Positions 37,227-49,428 of a stretch of DNA of 64,000 nt are shown here, one piece after another (within the stretch, counting starts at the first letter, position 1; every line of letters starts with the position of its first letter). Made by a program: the position numbers and the translations under genes. This stretch comes from Streptomyces scopuliridis RB72 (GTDB lineage Bacteria; Actinomycetota; Actinomycetes; Streptomycetales; Streptomycetaceae): positions 403,367-467,366 of the forward strand of contig NZ_JOEI01000009.1 of the NCBI RefSeq assembly GCF_000718095.1. Reading direction: 5' to 3'. The notes beneath the pieces are model-generated. The model did no database searches and was not told the origin of the DNA. It saw only the letters and a program-made list of their open reading frames with translations.

Positions 37227-38306
37227 TTACTGGGCGGCGGCGAGCTTCGCTGCGGAGTCGGCGTCGACACAGGCCTGGATGACCGCGTCCAGGTCTCCGT
37301 CGAGCACCTGGTCCAAGTTGTACGCCTTGAAACCGACGCGGTGGTCGGAGATCCGGTTTTCCGGGAAGTTGTACGTCCGGATCTTCTCGGACCTGTCGAC
37401 CGTCCGCACCTGGCTGCGCCGGGCGTCCGCCGCGTTCTTCTCCGCCTCCTCCTGCGCGGCCGCGAGAAGCCGCGAGCGAAGGATACGCAGTGCCTGCTCC
37501 TTGTTCTGGAGCTGGCTCTTCTCGTTCTGGCAGGAGGCGACGACACCGGTCGGCAGATGGGTGATCCGTACGGCGGAGTCGGTGGTGTTGACGGACTGGC
37601 CGCCGGGTCCCGAGGAGCGGTAGACGTCGATCCGCAGATCGTTCGCGTGGATCTCGACGTCGACCTCCTCCGCCTCGGGCGTGACGAGCACACCGGCGGC
37701 GGAGGTGTGGATACGGCCCTGCGACTCGGTGGACGGCACGCGCTGTACGCGGTGCACCCCGCCCTCGTACTTCAGCCGCGCCCAGACGCCCTGTCCGGGC
37801 TCGGTGGCGCCGTTGCCGCCCTTGGTCTTCACCGCGACCTGGACGTCCTTGTAGCCGCCCAGCTCGGATTCGGTGGCGTCGATGATCTCGGTCTTCCAGC
37901 CGACGCGCTCCGCGTACCGCAGATACATGCGCAGCAGGTCGCCGGCGAAGAGCGCGGACTCGTCGCCGCCCGCGCCGGCCTTGACCTCCAGGATGACGTC
38001 CTTGTCGTCGCTGGGGTCGCGCGGTACGAGCAGCAGGCGGAGCTTCTCGGTCAGCTCTTCGCGCTGCTTCTCCAGCTCCTTGACCTCGGCGGCGAAATCG
38101 GGATCGTCGGCCGCGAACTCGCGGGCGGTCACGATGTCCTCGCCGGTCTGCTTCCAGGAGCGGTAGGTGCCGATGATCGGGGTGAGCTCGGCGTAACGCT
38201 TGTTGAGCTTGCGCGCGTTCGCCTGGTCCGCGTGGACCGACGGGTCGGCGAGCTTCTTCTCCAGATCGGCGTGCTCGCCGATCAGTTCCTCGACCGCCTC
38301 GAACAT
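37227..38306 (-). CDS. prfA: Peptide chain release factor 1
   Basis: A 359-residue factor that reads UAA and UAG. The tripeptide anticodon region is [23 protein letters not shown] (Pro-Ser-Thr), and the peptidyl-transferase motif is [17 protein letters not shown] with GGQ. The C-terminus ([29 protein letters not shown]) is standard. A strong hairpin stands between rpmE and this gene, so it may have its own promoter. Confidence 0.98.
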   Translation of the reverse strand: MFEAVEELIGEHADLEKKLADPSVHADQANARKLNKRYAELTPIIGTYRSWKQTGEDIVTAREFAADDPDFAAEVKELEKQREELTEKLRLLLVPRDPSDDKDVILEVKAGAGGDESALFAGDLLRMYLRYAERVGWKTEIIDATESELGGYKDVQVAVKTKGGNGATEPGQGVWARLKYEGGVHRVQRVPSTESQGRIHTSAAGVLVTPEAEEVDVEIHANDLRIDVYRSSGPGGQSVNTTDSAVRITHLPTGVVASCQNEKSQLQNKEQALRILRSRLLAAAQEEAEKNAADARRSQVRTVDRSEKIRTYNFPENRISDHRVGFKAYNLDQVLDGDLDAVIQACVDADSAAKLAAAQ

Positions 38307-38351
38307 CGGGGGCTCCTGGTTTTCGTACGAAAGGTGCTTCGGGACGCCAAA

Positions 38352-38397
38352 GCGCCGGTCTCGGCGCCCCGGTCATCGGGGCACCGAGAACCGGCGC
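38352..38397 (-). terminator. Terminator after rpmE
   Basis: GCGCCGG (38352-38358) pairs with 38391-38397, continued inward by CTCGG/CCGAG and GCCCCG/CGGGGC with small mismatches. It lies 11 bases after the rpmE stop and before prfA. Confidence 0.75.
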
Positions 38398-38407
38398 GGG
38401 GTGCTCG

Positions 38408-38629
38408 CTACTTCTTGGCGGCGGCGGCCTTGCCGAAGCGGGCCTCGAAGCGGGCCACGCGGCCACCGGTGTCGAGGATCTTCTGCTTGCCCGTGTAGAA
38501 CGGGTGGCACTCGGAGCAGAGGTCGGCACGGATGGTGCCGGACTCGATGGTGCTCCGGGTGGTGAACGACGCACCGCAGGTGCAGCTGACCTGGGTCTCG
38601 ACGTACGCGGGGTGGATGTCGCGCTTCAA
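38408..38629 (-). CDS. rpmE: 50S ribosomal protein L31, zinc-binding type
   Basis: A 73-residue ribosomal protein: [24 protein letters not shown]... with the CxC...CxxC zinc ligands (Cys16, Cys18, LCSEC) and [20 protein letters not shown]. This is the zinc-containing paralogue. It sits between rho and prfA as in other actinobacteria. The 196-bp gap 38630-38825 upstream presumably carries its promoter. Confidence 0.97.
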   Translation of the reverse strand: MKRDIHPAYVETQVSCTCGASFTTRSTIESGTIRADLCSECHPFYTGKQKILDTGGRVARFEARFGKAAAAKK

Positions 38630-38825
38630 GGGGTTCTCCTAGGGAACATCCCCGCGCGGGGGCGGGGAGGGCACCGGGTCGCACGTACGGAGTGCGCGTG
38701 CGTGAACCGGGACCGACGTACCAGTCTGCCAGGACCGGCCGTATCTCCCAAAACGGGGGTGCGGCGGAAAGTATTCCGGATTCCGCCCCACACCTACGGA
38801 AAGCCGGTGCCCGCAAGCGGGCCGG

Positions 38826-39926
38826 TCAGCCGCTCTCGACCACGCCGTTCGCGTCGCCCCGGTCGCCCGCGGAGTCCTTGGTCGCGGAGGCGGGGATGGG
38901 CTTGTCCTCCCTGAGCGCCTTCCAGACCTGCTGCGAGGGGGCCTGGAGGGGCAGCACGCGGTTCCGGTCGGCGGGGTCGTACCGGACCGGGAGCGTGATC
39001 ATCTTGACGTCCTTGGCCCCGAGGTCTTTGAGTCCGCCGGCGAATCCGATCAGTTTGTCGACCGAATCGAGCTGGGAATCCGGGGTGATCGCGCGGGTGG
39101 CGGTGTCGGCGAGGTCGTACAGCTTCTTCGGGTTGCTGAACACGCCGATGCTCTTGACCTGCTCGATCAGCGCCTTGATGAACGCCTGCTGGAGCTCTAT
39201 CCGGCCCAGGTCGCTGCCGTCGCCGACACTGTGGCGGGTCCGTACGAGACCGAGGGACTGCTCACCGTCGAGGGTGTGGGTGCCGGGCGCGAGTGTGAGA
39301 TGGCTCTTGGGGTCGTCGATGGCCCGCGTGGTGGTGATCTTCACGCCTCCGAGCTGGTCGACGAGCTTCTTGAAACCGGTGAAGTCGACCTCGATGTAGT
39401 GATCCATGCGGATGCCGGACATCTTCTCGACGGTCTTCACGGCGCAGGCGGGCCCCCCGACCTCGTACGCCGTGTTGAACATGGCGAACTGCGCGCCGGG
39501 CACGGCGGCGCCCTTCGAGTCGGTGCACTCGGGGCGGTCGATCAGGGTGTCCCTCGGTATCGAGACGACGCTGGCCGTTTTGTGGCCCTTGTGGACGTGG
39601 ACGATCACCGCAGTGTCGGAGCGGGCGCCGCCGCCGTCCTTGCCGTACGCGGCGTTCGCGCCGGACCGGGAGTCCGAGCCGAGGACGAGGATGTCCTCGG
39701 AGCCGTTGTCGGCGTTGGCCGGGCGGTCGCGGCCCAGCTGGGCGTTGATGTCGATGCCCAGGAGGTTGCCGTTGAGCTTGAAATAGACGTAACCGATCCC
39801 GGATCCGCCGAGGAGAACCAGACCCGCGGCCGACCACGCCACGACGGTGGTCGCGCGCCGGCGCTTGCCCGAGGTCTTGCGGCGCTTGCCGCCGCCACGT
39901 ATTCGGCTGTCGCTCCGGTCGGTCAT
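38826..39926 (-). CDS. LCP family (LytR-CpsA-Psr) cell-wall glycopolymer ligase
   Basis: A 366-residue protein with a basic cytoplasmic N-terminus (GGGKRRKTSGKRRRATT), one membrane helix (VVAWSAAGLVLLGGSGIGYVYF, about 29-50) and an extracellular LCP domain. Family hallmarks: EDILVLGSDSRSG, RSDTAVIVHVHKGHKTASVVSIPRDTLI and LVRTRHSVGDGSDLGRIELQQAF. These enzymes attach undecaprenyl-linked polymers to peptidoglycan, which fits the nearby GlcNAc-1-P transferase. It lies between rho and rpmE, an insertion relative to Mycobacterium. Confidence 0.93.
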   Translation of the reverse strand: MTDRSDSRIRGGGKRRKTSGKRRRATTVVAWSAAGLVLLGGSGIGYVYFKLNGNLLGIDINAQLGRDRPANADNGSEDILVLGSDSRSGANAAYGKDGGGARSDTAVIVHVHKGHKTASVVSIPRDTLIDRPECTDSKGAAVPGAQFAMFNTAYEVGGPACAVKTVEKMSGIRMDHYIEVDFTGFKKLVDQLGGVKITTTRAIDDPKSHLTLAPGTHTLDGEQSLGLVRTRHSVGDGSDLGRIELQQAFIKALIEQVKSIGVFSNPKKLYDLADTATRAITPDSQLDSVDKLIGFAGGLKDLGAKDVKMITLPVRYDPADRNRVLPLQAPSQQVWKALREDKPIPASATKDSAGDRGDANGVVESG

Positions 39927-40190
39927 GGTTTCCCTCTGTCCGTCGCGCCGATTCCGTTACCTCCCGCCGTGCGATGTGGGACGTTTCATCACCACTTGTA
40001 CAGACAGTGAAGCATCAAGAAGGGTTGCACAGCACGCTGTGGCCGCCCCGGGCTCACAGGGCGAGGGAGCCTGCCGGGGCGCTGCGCCGCCCGGGTGAGG
40101 GCACCGGCGGTCACCTGCGTCTTTGGCGTACGGAGCCGCCCACGGGCCGGACAGGGCCGGTCCCGGGGGTGTGGCGAAGGTCTCCGGGCG
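39927..40190. other. Gap between LCP gene and rho terminator
   Basis: No supported gene. It should contain the LCP promoter; the AT-richer part is around 39985-40030, but I cannot name a clear -35/-10 pair. Confidence 0.4.
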
Positions 40191-40246
40191 GCCGGTCACG
40201 GAAAACCGCCCCCTCGCCGTGGCGAAGGGGCGGTTTCGTGACCGGC
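40191..40246 (-). terminator. Very long hairpin after rho
   Basis: Outer arms GCCGGTCACG (40191-40200) and CGTGACCGGC (40237-40246), then AAACCGCCCC (40203-40212) with GGGGCGGTTT (40227-40236), then TCGCC/GGCGA inside: about 25 paired positions with one 2-base bulge. A second stem GACCTGG/CCAGGTC lies at 40248-40266, between it and the rho stop. Confidence 0.85.
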
Positions 40247-40278
40247 GGACCTGGTCGGTCCAGGTCAGTCGGTCTCCG

Positions 40279-42351
<2,073 letters not shown>

Positions 42352-42745
42352 GAAGGGTCCTTCCCTGGAGCGGACGTCGGCCTTCTGGCTCGGCGACCGG
42401 TTGTGCTGTCCGACTGCGGTCCTGTCTTGTGGACCGTGCCGGGGCGGTGGTCCCGCCGGGTATGGCGGAGAGATCTGCAAACGTGCATACGTGCCATGGG
42501 TCCGGCCCGAGGTCCCCCTGCTCGGCCCACCGCTGGGAAAAACGGGGGGTGTCGTGCCGGTTCCGGTGCGTGCTCAAAACTGCTCAGGCAGGCTGCTCAG
42601 GCAGTTGGGGAGGCTCCCGGAAGAAGGGTGGTCCCGAAGCGGGACACGAAGCACCGCGCCTCAAAGACGTCGGTTGCAGACTTGAGGTTAACACTACCGG
42701 CTCCAACAAACATTCCCCCTCTCACTCACCGGCAATCTCCTGTGG
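42352..42745 (-). promoter_or_regulatory. 394-bp leader region of rho
   Basis: No gene is supported. It contains a direct repeat CTGCTCAGGCAG at 42580-42591 and 42593-42604, and an AT-richer patch (about 42680-42725) suited to the rho promoter. A long untranslated leader would fit the autogenous control of rho known in other bacteria; here that is inferred. Confidence 0.4.
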
Positions 42746-43663
42746 CTACGAGCCGAGCGGCAGAACGCTCGTCCCCGCGGCGTCGAGGGAGAGCCGATTG
42801 GCCGCCCACCCCTCGCCCGCCAGCCGTGCGACCTTGTCGGCCGCACCGTCCTCGACCAGCGCCAGGACCGTGGGGCCCGCGCCGGAGATGACCGCGGGGA
42901 CGCCGTCCGCGCGCAGTCGGTTGACCAGCGCGACGCTCTGCGGCATCGCCGGGGTCCGGTAATCCTGGTGCAGCCGGTCCTCGGTGGCCGGCAGCAGCAG
43001 CTCAGGGCGCCTGGTCAGGGCCTCGACGAGCAGGGCCGCACGACCGGCGTTGACCGCCGCGTCCACATGGGGGACGGTGCGCGGCAGCAGGCCGCGCGCG
43101 GTCTCGGTGAGAACCGGGCTGCCGGGCACGAAAACCACCGGAACGATGGAATCGGCGGGCTTCATCCTGATGGCGCGCGCCGCTCCGCCGTCCATCCAGG
43201 CCACCGTGAACCCGCCGAGCAGACAGGCGGCGACATTGTCGGGGTGGCCCTCGATCTCGGTGGCCAGTTCGAGCAGCGCCGCGTCGTCGAGCCGGGCGTC
43301 GCCGCCTATGGTCACCGCGCGGGCCGCCACGATCCCGGCGCAGATCGCGGCGGACGAGGAGCCCAGACCGCGGCCGTGCGGGATGCGGTTGGCGCAGACG
43401 AGCTCCAGGCCGCGCGGCTGCCCGCCGAGCAGCTCGAAGGCCGTGCGCAGGGACCGTACGAGCAGGTGGTTCTCGTCGCGGGGAAGCGTCTCGGCGCCCT
43501 CGCCCGCGATGTCGACATGCAGGCCGGAGTCGGCGACGCGGACGACCACGTCGTCGTAGAGCCCCAGCGACAGGCCGAAGGCATCGAAGCCCGGGCCGAG
43601 ATTGGCGCTGGTGGCGGGGGTGCGCACCCGTACGGCGGCGGCGCGGAACGCGGGACCGGCCAT
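42746..43663 (-). CDS. thrB: Homoserine kinase
   Basis: A 305-residue GHMP kinase phosphorylating homoserine for threonine synthesis. N-terminal VRVRTPATSANLGPGFDAFGLSLGLYD; ATP loop IPHGRGLGSSSAAICAG; C-terminal GVPAVISGAGPTVLAL. It is the third gene in the hom-thrC-thrB series. The 286-bp gap to thrC holds a hairpin and short direct repeats. Confidence 0.97.
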   Translation of the reverse strand: MAGPAFRAAAVRVRTPATSANLGPGFDAFGLSLGLYDDVVVRVADSGLHVDIAGEGAETLPRDENHLLVRSLRTAFELLGGQPRGLELVCANRIPHGRGLGSSSAAICAGIVAARAVTIGGDARLDDAALLELATEIEGHPDNVAACLLGGFTVAWMDGGAARAIRMKPADSIVPVVFVPGSPVLTETARGLLPRTVPHVDAAVNAGRAALLVEALTRRPELLLPATEDRLHQDYRTPAMPQSVALVNRLRADGVPAVISGAGPTVLALVEDGAADKVARLAGEGWAANRLSLDAAGTSVLPLGS

Positions 43664-43682
43664 CGCTCTGACGACTCTCCTT

Positions 43683-43909
43683 GTGACTGCGGGACTACAG
43701 AGGTGGTGACTGCGGGGCTACGGGATTCGGCTGCGAGACAGGGACGGCTGCGAGATGTCCATGGACATACGGAACACCCGAGGGCCACAGGGGCAACACC
43801 GCGGCATATGCGGCGGGGCGGGTTGAGTACAGCCTATCGAAGGAAGGTTCCATGGCGACATAGGGCGCACAGGAGGCGCACGATGCGTGTCGCATGGCTC
43901 CTGTGCGCC
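43683..43909 (-). terminator. thrC-thrB intergenic hairpin and direct repeats
   Basis: GGCGCACAGGAG (43864-43875) and its perfect complement (43898-43909) form a 12-bp stem about 40 bases after the thrC stop. Nearer thrB, GTGACTGCGGG-A/G-CTA occurs twice (43683-43697, 43706-43720) and CGGCTGCGAGA twice (43728-43738, 43745-43755). The stem suggests full or partial termination before thrB. Confidence 0.6.
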
Positions 43910-43949
43910 GACATCGGCGCGCAGGAGCCGGACCGTGCCCGTACCGGCC

Positions 43950-45032
43950 CTACGCCAGGCCCAGGCGCTGGGCCGCCGCGACCGCGTCCACCGGTACGGT
44001 GACCGGCTGCGGCGCCCCCGCGACCGCCCAGTCCGGGTCCTTGAGACCGTTTCCGGTGACGGTGCAGACGATGCGCTGGCCGGGGTCGACCTTGCCCTCC
44101 TCCGCGGCCTTGAGCAGACCGGCGACGGAGGCGGCCGAGGCGGGCTCGACGAAGACGCCCTCCTGGGAGGCCAACAGCCGGTAGGCGGCCAGGATCTGCC
44201 GGTCCGTCACCTCGTCGATGAAGCCGCCGGACTCGTCACGGGCGGCCAGCGCGTACTGCCATGACGCCGGGTTGCCGATCCGGATCGCGGTCGCGACGGT
44301 GTGCGGGTCCTTGACGATCTCGCCGCGCACGATCGGCGCGGAGCCGGACGCCTGGTAGCCCCACATGCGCGGGGTGCTCGCGGCGGGGCCGTCGGCGGCG
44401 TACTGGGTGTAGCCCTTCCAGTACGCCGTGATGTTGCCGGCGTTCCCGACGGGCAGCACATGGATGTCGGGGGCGTCGCCCAGCGCGTCCACGATTTCGA
44501 AGGCGGCGGTCTTCTGGCCCTCGATACGGACCGGATTGACCGAATTGACCAGCGCCACCGGGTAGTTGTCGGACAGCGAGCGCGCCAGCGTCAGACAGTC
44601 GTCGAAGTTGCCCTCGACCTGGAGGATGCGCGCGCCGTGGACGAGCGCCTGGCCCATCTTGCCCAGCGCGATCTTCCCCTGGGGTACGAGCACGGCGCAG
44701 ACCATTCCGGCGCGTACCGCGTAGGCGGCGGCCGAGGCCGAGGTGTTGCCGGTGGAGGCGCAGATGACCGCCTGGGCGCCCTCCTCCTTGGCCCGGGTGA
44801 TGGCCATGGTCATGCCACGGTCTTTGAAGGATCCGGTGGGGTTGGCGCCCTCGACCTTGAGATGAACCTCACACCCCGTGCGCTCGGACAACACCTGCGC
44901 GGGGACGAGCGGCGTACCACCCTCACGGAGGGTGACGATCGGCGTGCGGTCCGTCACCGGGAGGCGGTCCCGGTACTCCTCGATGATGCCGCGCCACTGG
45001 TGGGTGCCCTCGCGGGCGCCAATGCTGGTCAT
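43950..45032 (-). CDS. thrC: Threonine synthase
   Basis: A 360-residue PLP enzyme converting O-phosphohomoserine to threonine. ATG 45032 has AAGG/GGAG upstream. PLP lysine motif is [16 protein letters not shown], the phosphate loop is [17 protein letters not shown], and [20 protein letters not shown] is present. The start lies 7 bases after the hom stop, so the two are co-transcribed. Confidence 0.97.
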   Translation of the reverse strand: MTSIGAREGTHQWRGIIEEYRDRLPVTDRTPIVTLREGGTPLVPAQVLSERTGCEVHLKVEGANPTGSFKDRGMTMAITRAKEEGAQAVICASTGNTSASAAAYAVRAGMVCAVLVPQGKIALGKMGQALVHGARILQVEGNFDDCLTLARSLSDNYPVALVNSVNPVRIEGQKTAAFEIVDALGDAPDIHVLPVGNAGNITAYWKGYTQYAADGPAASTPRMWGYQASGSAPIVRGEIVKDPHTVATAIRIGNPASWQYALAARDESGGFIDEVTDRQILAAYRLLASQEGVFVEPASAASVAGLLKAAEEGKVDPGQRIVCTVTGNGLKDPDWAVAGAPQPVTVPVDAVAAAQRLGLA

Positions 45033-45039
45033 GGGTCCC

Positions 45040-46341
45040 TTACTCCCCTTCAACACGCATGATGCTGGCGACACCGCGCACGGTGTCGAGCTTGCGCAGC
45101 GCTTCGACGGTCCCGGAGAGGGCGGCGTCTGGCGCGCGGTGGGTGACGACGACGAGGGCGGCCTCGCCGTTGCCGTCCTGTCGGCCTTTCTGACGTACCG
45201 TATCGATCGATACACCATGCTCGGCGAAGACCGTGGCGACCTGGGCGAGTACACCCGGTTTGTCGGCCACGTCGAGGCTGATGTGGTAGCGCGTCACGAC
45301 CTCGCCCATGGGGCTCACGGGCAGCTGGGTGTACGCCGACTCGCCGGGGCCCGTGGCCTCGTTGAGCTTGTTGCGGCAGACGGCGACGAGATCGCCGAGC
45401 ACGGCGGACGCCGTCGGGGAGCCGCCCGCGCCGGGGCCGTAGAACATCAGCTGTCCGGCCGCCTCGGCCTCGACGAAGACCGCGTTGTACGCCTCGCGCA
45501 CGGAGGCGAGCGGATGGCTGAGCGGGATCATCGCCGGGTGGACCCGCGCGGTGACGGACCGGCCGTCGGCGGCGCGCTCGCAGATGGCGAGGAGTTTGAC
45601 GGTGCAGCCCATCCGTTTCGCCGAGGCGAGATCGGCGGAGGTGACCTCCGTGATGCCCTCGCGGTGCACGTCGTCGAGGCCCACCCGGGTGTGGAAGGCG
45701 ATCCCGGCGAGGATGGCGGCCTTCGCGGCGGCGTCGAAGCCCTCGACGTCCGCGGTCGGGTCGGCCTCCGCGTAGCCGAGGGCGGTGGCCTCGTCGAGCG
45801 CCTCGGAGTACCCGGCGCCGGCGGTGTCCATCCGGTCGAGGATGAAGTTGGTGGTGCCGTTGACGATGCCGAGGACCCGGTTCACCTTGTCCCCGGCGAG
45901 GGACTCGCGCAGCGGCCTGATCAGCGGGATGGCGCCGGCGACGGCCGCCTCGAAGTACAGATCCCGGCCGTGCCGCTCGGCCGCCGCGTAGAGCGTCGCG
46001 CCGTCCTCGGCGAGCAGCGCCTTGTTCGCGGAGACGACCGAGGCGCCGTGCTCGAACGCGGTGGTGATCAGCGTACGGGCAGGCTCGATCCCGCCGATGA
46101 CCTCGACGACCACATCGATGTCGCCGCGCTTGACCAGCGCGGTCGCGTCCGTGGTGATCAGTGCGGGGTCTATGCCCTCACGCACCTTGGAGGGGCGCCG
46201 GACGGCCACCCCGGCCAGCTCGACCGGGGCCCCGATCCGCGCCGCGAGGTCGCCGGCGTGCGTCGTCATGATGCGCGCCACCTCTGAGCCGACCACTCCA
46301 CAGCCCAGCAGCGCCACCTTCAGCGGACGCGTACGCATCAT
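45040..46341 (-). CDS. hom: Homoserine dehydrogenase
   Basis: A 433-residue NAD(P)H enzyme making homoserine from aspartate semialdehyde. Rossmann motif [18 protein letters not shown] at the N-terminus, catalytic region [40 protein letters not shown], and a C-terminal ACT domain ([31 protein letters not shown]) that usually mediates threonine feedback. I chose ATG 46341 (MMRTRPLKV); ATG 46359 and 46338 are in frame. Confidence 0.96.
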   Translation of the reverse strand: MMRTRPLKVALLGCGVVGSEVARIMTTHAGDLAARIGAPVELAGVAVRRPSKVREGIDPALITTDATALVKRGDIDVVVEVIGGIEPARTLITTAFEHGASVVSANKALLAEDGATLYAAAERHGRDLYFEAAVAGAIPLIRPLRESLAGDKVNRVLGIVNGTTNFILDRMDTAGAGYSEALDEATALGYAEADPTADVEGFDAAAKAAILAGIAFHTRVGLDDVHREGITEVTSADLASAKRMGCTVKLLAICERAADGRSVTARVHPAMIPLSHPLASVREAYNAVFVEAEAAGQLMFYGPGAGGSPTASAVLGDLVAVCRNKLNEATGPGESAYTQLPVSPMGEVVTRYHISLDVADKPGVLAQVATVFAEHGVSIDTVRQKGRQDGNGEAALVVVTHRAPDAALSGTVEALRKLDTVRGVASIMRVEGE

Positions 46342-46449
46342 CCGACCTACGCCTTTCATCCATCACAGCTGTTCAAAGCAGGAATCCGAACCAGTCTCAC
46401 TCACTGGACGGGAGTTTCTGTGCCCCGTCCAGATTGCGAGACATGTATT

Positions 46450-47844
46450 TCAGTGACCGACATCGAGACGCAGAAGATCTTCCTCCGTCTCACGCCGGAC
46501 GAGCACCCGGGCCTCCCCGTCCCTGACGGCGACGACGGGCGGCCGGAGCGCGTGGTTGTAGTTGCTCGCCATCGAGCGGCAGTACGCGCCGGTGGCGGGG
46601 ACGGCGATCAGATCACCGGGTGCCAGATCGGCGGGCAGGAACGCGTCACGTACGACGATGTCGCCGCTCTCGCAGTGCTTGCCGACGACGCGCGTCAGCA
46701 TCGCCTCGGCGTCGGAGCGGCGGGAGACGAGCGCCACGCTGTACTCGGCGTCGTACAGGGCCGTACGGATGTTGTCGGACATGCCACCGTCCACACTGAC
46801 ATACGTCCGCAGCCCTTCGAGCGGCTTGATCGTGCCGACCTCGTACAGGGTGAAGGCCGTGGGGCCCACGATCGCGCGCCCCGGCTCGACGGAGATCCGC
46901 GGGGTGCGCAACCCGGCGGACTCGCACTCGCGGGTGACGATGTCGCTGAGGGCCTTCGCAATGTCATGCGGCTCGCGAGGATCGTCCTCGGAGGTGTACG
47001 CGATACCGAGGCCGCCACCGAGGTCGATCTCGGGCAGCTCCACGCCGTGCTCGTCGCGTACCTCGGCGAGCAGCTGGACGACACGGCGGGCGGAGACCTC
47101 GAAGCCGGCCATGTCGAAGATCTGCGAGCCGATGTGCGAGTGGATACCGATCAGTTCGATCCCGTCGAGCTTGAGGGCCCGCCGGACGGCCTCCGCGGCC
47201 TGCCCGTCGGCAAGCGCGATCCCGAACTTCTGGTCCTCGTGCGCGGTGGCGATGAACTCGTGCGTATGCGCCTCGACGCCGACCGTCACCCGGATCTGGA
47301 CCGGCTGGCGCCTGCCGAGGCGCTGCGCGATATGCGCGACCTGGACGATCTCCTGGAAGGAGTCGAGGACGATACGGCCGACGCCGGCGGAGACCGCCCG
47401 CTCGATCTCCCGCGCGGACTTGTTGTTGCCGTGGAAGGCGATCCGCTCGGCGGGCATGCCGGCCGCCAGGGCGGTGGCGAGTTCACCGCCGGAGCAGACG
47501 TCGAGGTTGAGGCCCTCCTCGTGGAGCCAGCGGACGACGGCCCGGGACAGGAACGCCTTGCCCGCGTAGAACACATCGGCGTCCTTGCCGAAGGCATCGG
47601 CCCAGGCGCGGCAGCGGGCGCGGAAGTCCGCCTCGTCGAGGAAGTACGCGGGGGTGCCGAACTCCTCGGCCAGCCTGGTCACTTCGATTCCCGCGACGGT
47701 CGCCACCCCGTCCTCGTTCCTGCGGACCGTACGCGACCAGACCTTCTCGTCAAGGGCGTTGAGGTCGGCGGCGGGCGCGGTGTAGTGGCCTTCGGTGAGG
47801 ACATCCGCGTGACGGGGGCCTGCGGGGTGTGCGGAACGGCTCAT
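46450..47844 (-). CDS. lysA: Diaminopimelate decarboxylase
   Basis: A 464-residue PLP enzyme, the last step of lysine synthesis. PLP lysine in FYAGKAFLSRAVVRWL; substrate motif VCSGGELATALAAG; phosphate-binding region EIDLGGGLGIAYT; C-terminal catalytic GAYCRSMASNYN. It stands immediately after nrtL and before hom, as the argS-lysA-thrA order in other actinobacteria. Confidence 0.97.
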   Translation of the reverse strand: MSRSAHPAGPRHADVLTEGHYTAPAADLNALDEKVWSRTVRRNEDGVATVAGIEVTRLAEEFGTPAYFLDEADFRARCRAWADAFGKDADVFYAGKAFLSRAVVRWLHEEGLNLDVCSGGELATALAAGMPAERIAFHGNNKSAREIERAVSAGVGRIVLDSFQEIVQVAHIAQRLGRRQPVQIRVTVGVEAHTHEFIATAHEDQKFGIALADGQAAEAVRRALKLDGIELIGIHSHIGSQIFDMAGFEVSARRVVQLLAEVRDEHGVELPEIDLGGGLGIAYTSEDDPREPHDIAKALSDIVTRECESAGLRTPRISVEPGRAIVGPTAFTLYEVGTIKPLEGLRTYVSVDGGMSDNIRTALYDAEYSVALVSRRSDAEAMLTRVVGKHCESGDIVVRDAFLPADLAPGDLIAVPATGAYCRSMASNYNHALRPPVVAVRDGEARVLVRRETEEDLLRLDVGH

Positions 47845-47867
47845 GTTCTTGGCTCTCTTGGATCTCT

Positions 47868-48926
47868 TCAGAGGTATGCGGGGGCATCGATGCCGAGCAG
47901 GGACAGGCCGCCGGCCAGCACGGCCCCGGCGGCGTCGGCGAGCGCGAGCCGGGAGCGGTGGGCGGCCGAGGGTTTCTCGTCGCCGAGGGGCAGCGGGCGG
48001 CAGGTCTCCTGGAAGCGAAGGAACGCGTCCGCGGTGTGTTCGAGCCGGCGGGCGAGCCGGTCGGGCGCGCGCAGCCGGGCGGCGGCTTCGAGGACGGCGG
48101 GGTGGTCGCCGAGGGCGGTGAGGAGGAGCGCGGTGGCGCTGTCGTGGCCGGTGACCTCGGGGGTCTCGTCGAGGGTCGGAGCGGGGGTGATGCCGAGTTG
48201 TGCCGCGTTGCGCGCGAGGGCGCGCGTACGGGCGTACGCGTACCGCACCTGGAACAGCGGGTTGCTCTCGCGCTGCACGAGCAGCTCCGCGCCGGTCTGC
48301 GGGCGGTCGTGGGCGGCGGGCCGCAGCAGCCCCCAGCGGGCCGCGTCGGGGCCCAGCCGGGCGAAGAGGTCGTCGCCGGCGGGGGCGTCGCCGACGGAGG
48401 CGGGCAGCGGGCGCAGCCTCTCGCCGGCTCCGGGCACGATCTCCGCCCGCGCGCCCTGGCTACGGAGCAGCTCCACGACCGTGTCCGTCCAGAGGGCGGC
48501 CCTGGGCTCGTCGGAGGCGGCGAGGGTCACGCTCGTACCGGCGAGCGCGTCGCCGTAGCCGTAGCGCGGCCCCGCGCGCAGGACCGTACGGACCAGCTCG
48601 GCGCGGCTGTCGCGGGCCAGGGTGAAGTTCAGGAAGCCGGGGCCGGTGATCTCGATGCGGTCGATACCGGGAGCCGCGCCGGGGCTCGTCGGGGAGTCGG
48701 CCGCGGAGCGCAGGATGCTCGCACGCACGATCTCGGCGACCTCGCGGGGCGGGCGCCCGGCCGGGCCCGCCAGCCGCAGCGCGATATTGCTGGCGTAGTC
48801 CCCCCGGCCGCCGGGGCGGGGCCGCTCGACCGTGACCCGTTCGGGCACGGGCCCCGGGAGGGCGTCGTCCTCGACCGCGCGGCACACGGCGCGCCGTACG
48901 GTTCGGGAGAGCTCGGCGGGGGTCAC
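47868..48926 (-). CDS. nrtL: ArgS-related anticodon-binding protein NrtL
   Basis: A 352-residue relic of arginyl-tRNA synthetase. I chose GTG 48926 (VTPAELSRTVRRAV) as the family start. The N-terminal part (GGRGDYASNIALRLAGPAGRPPREVAEIV ... IEITGPGFLNFTLA) is the ArgRS additional domain, and the C-terminal part (VRYAYARTRALARNAAQLGI ... LEHTADAFLRFQETCRPLP) is the DALR anticodon-binding domain. The HIGH and KMSKS catalytic signatures are missing and the protein is much shorter than the about 580-residue enzyme, so it should not charge tRNA. It occupies the argS position before lysA. Confidence 0.9.
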   Translation of the reverse strand: MTPAELSRTVRRAVCRAVEDDALPGPVPERVTVERPRPGGRGDYASNIALRLAGPAGRPPREVAEIVRASILRSAADSPTSPGAAPGIDRIEITGPGFLNFTLARDSRAELVRTVLRAGPRYGYGDALAGTSVTLAASDEPRAALWTDTVVELLRSQGARAEIVPGAGERLRPLPASVGDAPAGDDLFARLGPDAARWGLLRPAAHDRPQTGAELLVQRESNPLFQVRYAYARTRALARNAAQLGITPAPTLDETPEVTGHDSATALLLTALGDHPAVLEAAARLRAPDRLARRLEHTADAFLRFQETCRPLPLGDEKPSAAHRSRLALADAAGAVLAGGLSLLGIDAPAYL

Positions 48927-48981
48927 GGGACAAGCGTATGGGAGGAGGGGGGCCCCTTCGCGAACCGGTTTCGCGATGCGG

Positions 48982-49428
48982 TCAGCCGCGGGCGCTTCCG
49001 GCCCGCCCGGCACCGCGTCTGCCGTCCCGTCTGCCATCCAGGGACGGCGGGCCCTCCCGAAGCGTCAGCCGACGTACGAGACGGATCAGCTCGGCCGGCT
49101 CGAAGGGTTTGGCGAGAAAGGCGTCCACACCGGCGGCTATGCCGGACTCCACCTCGTACTGCGTACAGGCGCTGATGATCGCGACCGGCAGATCGCTGGT
49201 ACGGGGATCGGCGCGCAGCCGCTGGGCGGTACGGACACCGTCGAGGCGGGGCATCACCACATCGAGAGTGATGGCATCGGGCATGACGTCGTGGACGACT
49301 TCCAGGCACTCGGCACCATCGGCCGCGGTCACGACCTCGAACCCCTCAAGTTCGAGATTGACCCTGATCAGCTGCCTGATGACCCTGTTGTCGTCGACAA
49401 CAAGCACCCGGCCGGACTCGCCCGACAC
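48982..49428 (-). CDS. Single-domain response regulator
   Basis: A 148-residue receiver domain with no output domain: RVLVVDDNRVIRQLI (acidic pair), AITLDVVMPRLDG (phosphorylation Asp), VAIISACTQYEVESGI and AFLAKPFEPAELIRLVRRL (Lys). A short Arg/Gly/Ala-rich tail follows. GTG 49428 and GTG 49431 are adjacent possible starts, and no good ribosome site is visible. It lies just upstream of nrtL in the same direction with a 55-bp gap. No kinase is adjacent. Confidence 0.9.
   Translation of the reverse strand: MSGESGRVLVVDDNRVIRQLIRVNLELEGFEVVTAADGAECLEVVHDVMPDAITLDVVMPRLDGVRTAQRLRADPRTSDLPVAIISACTQYEVESGIAAGVDAFLAKPFEPAELIRLVRRLTLREGPPSLDGRRDGRRGAGRAGSARG

Noticed and set aside
36345..38498. 717-codon plus-strand frame opposite prmC and prfA
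   Set aside because: Antisense shadow of two well-identified genes.
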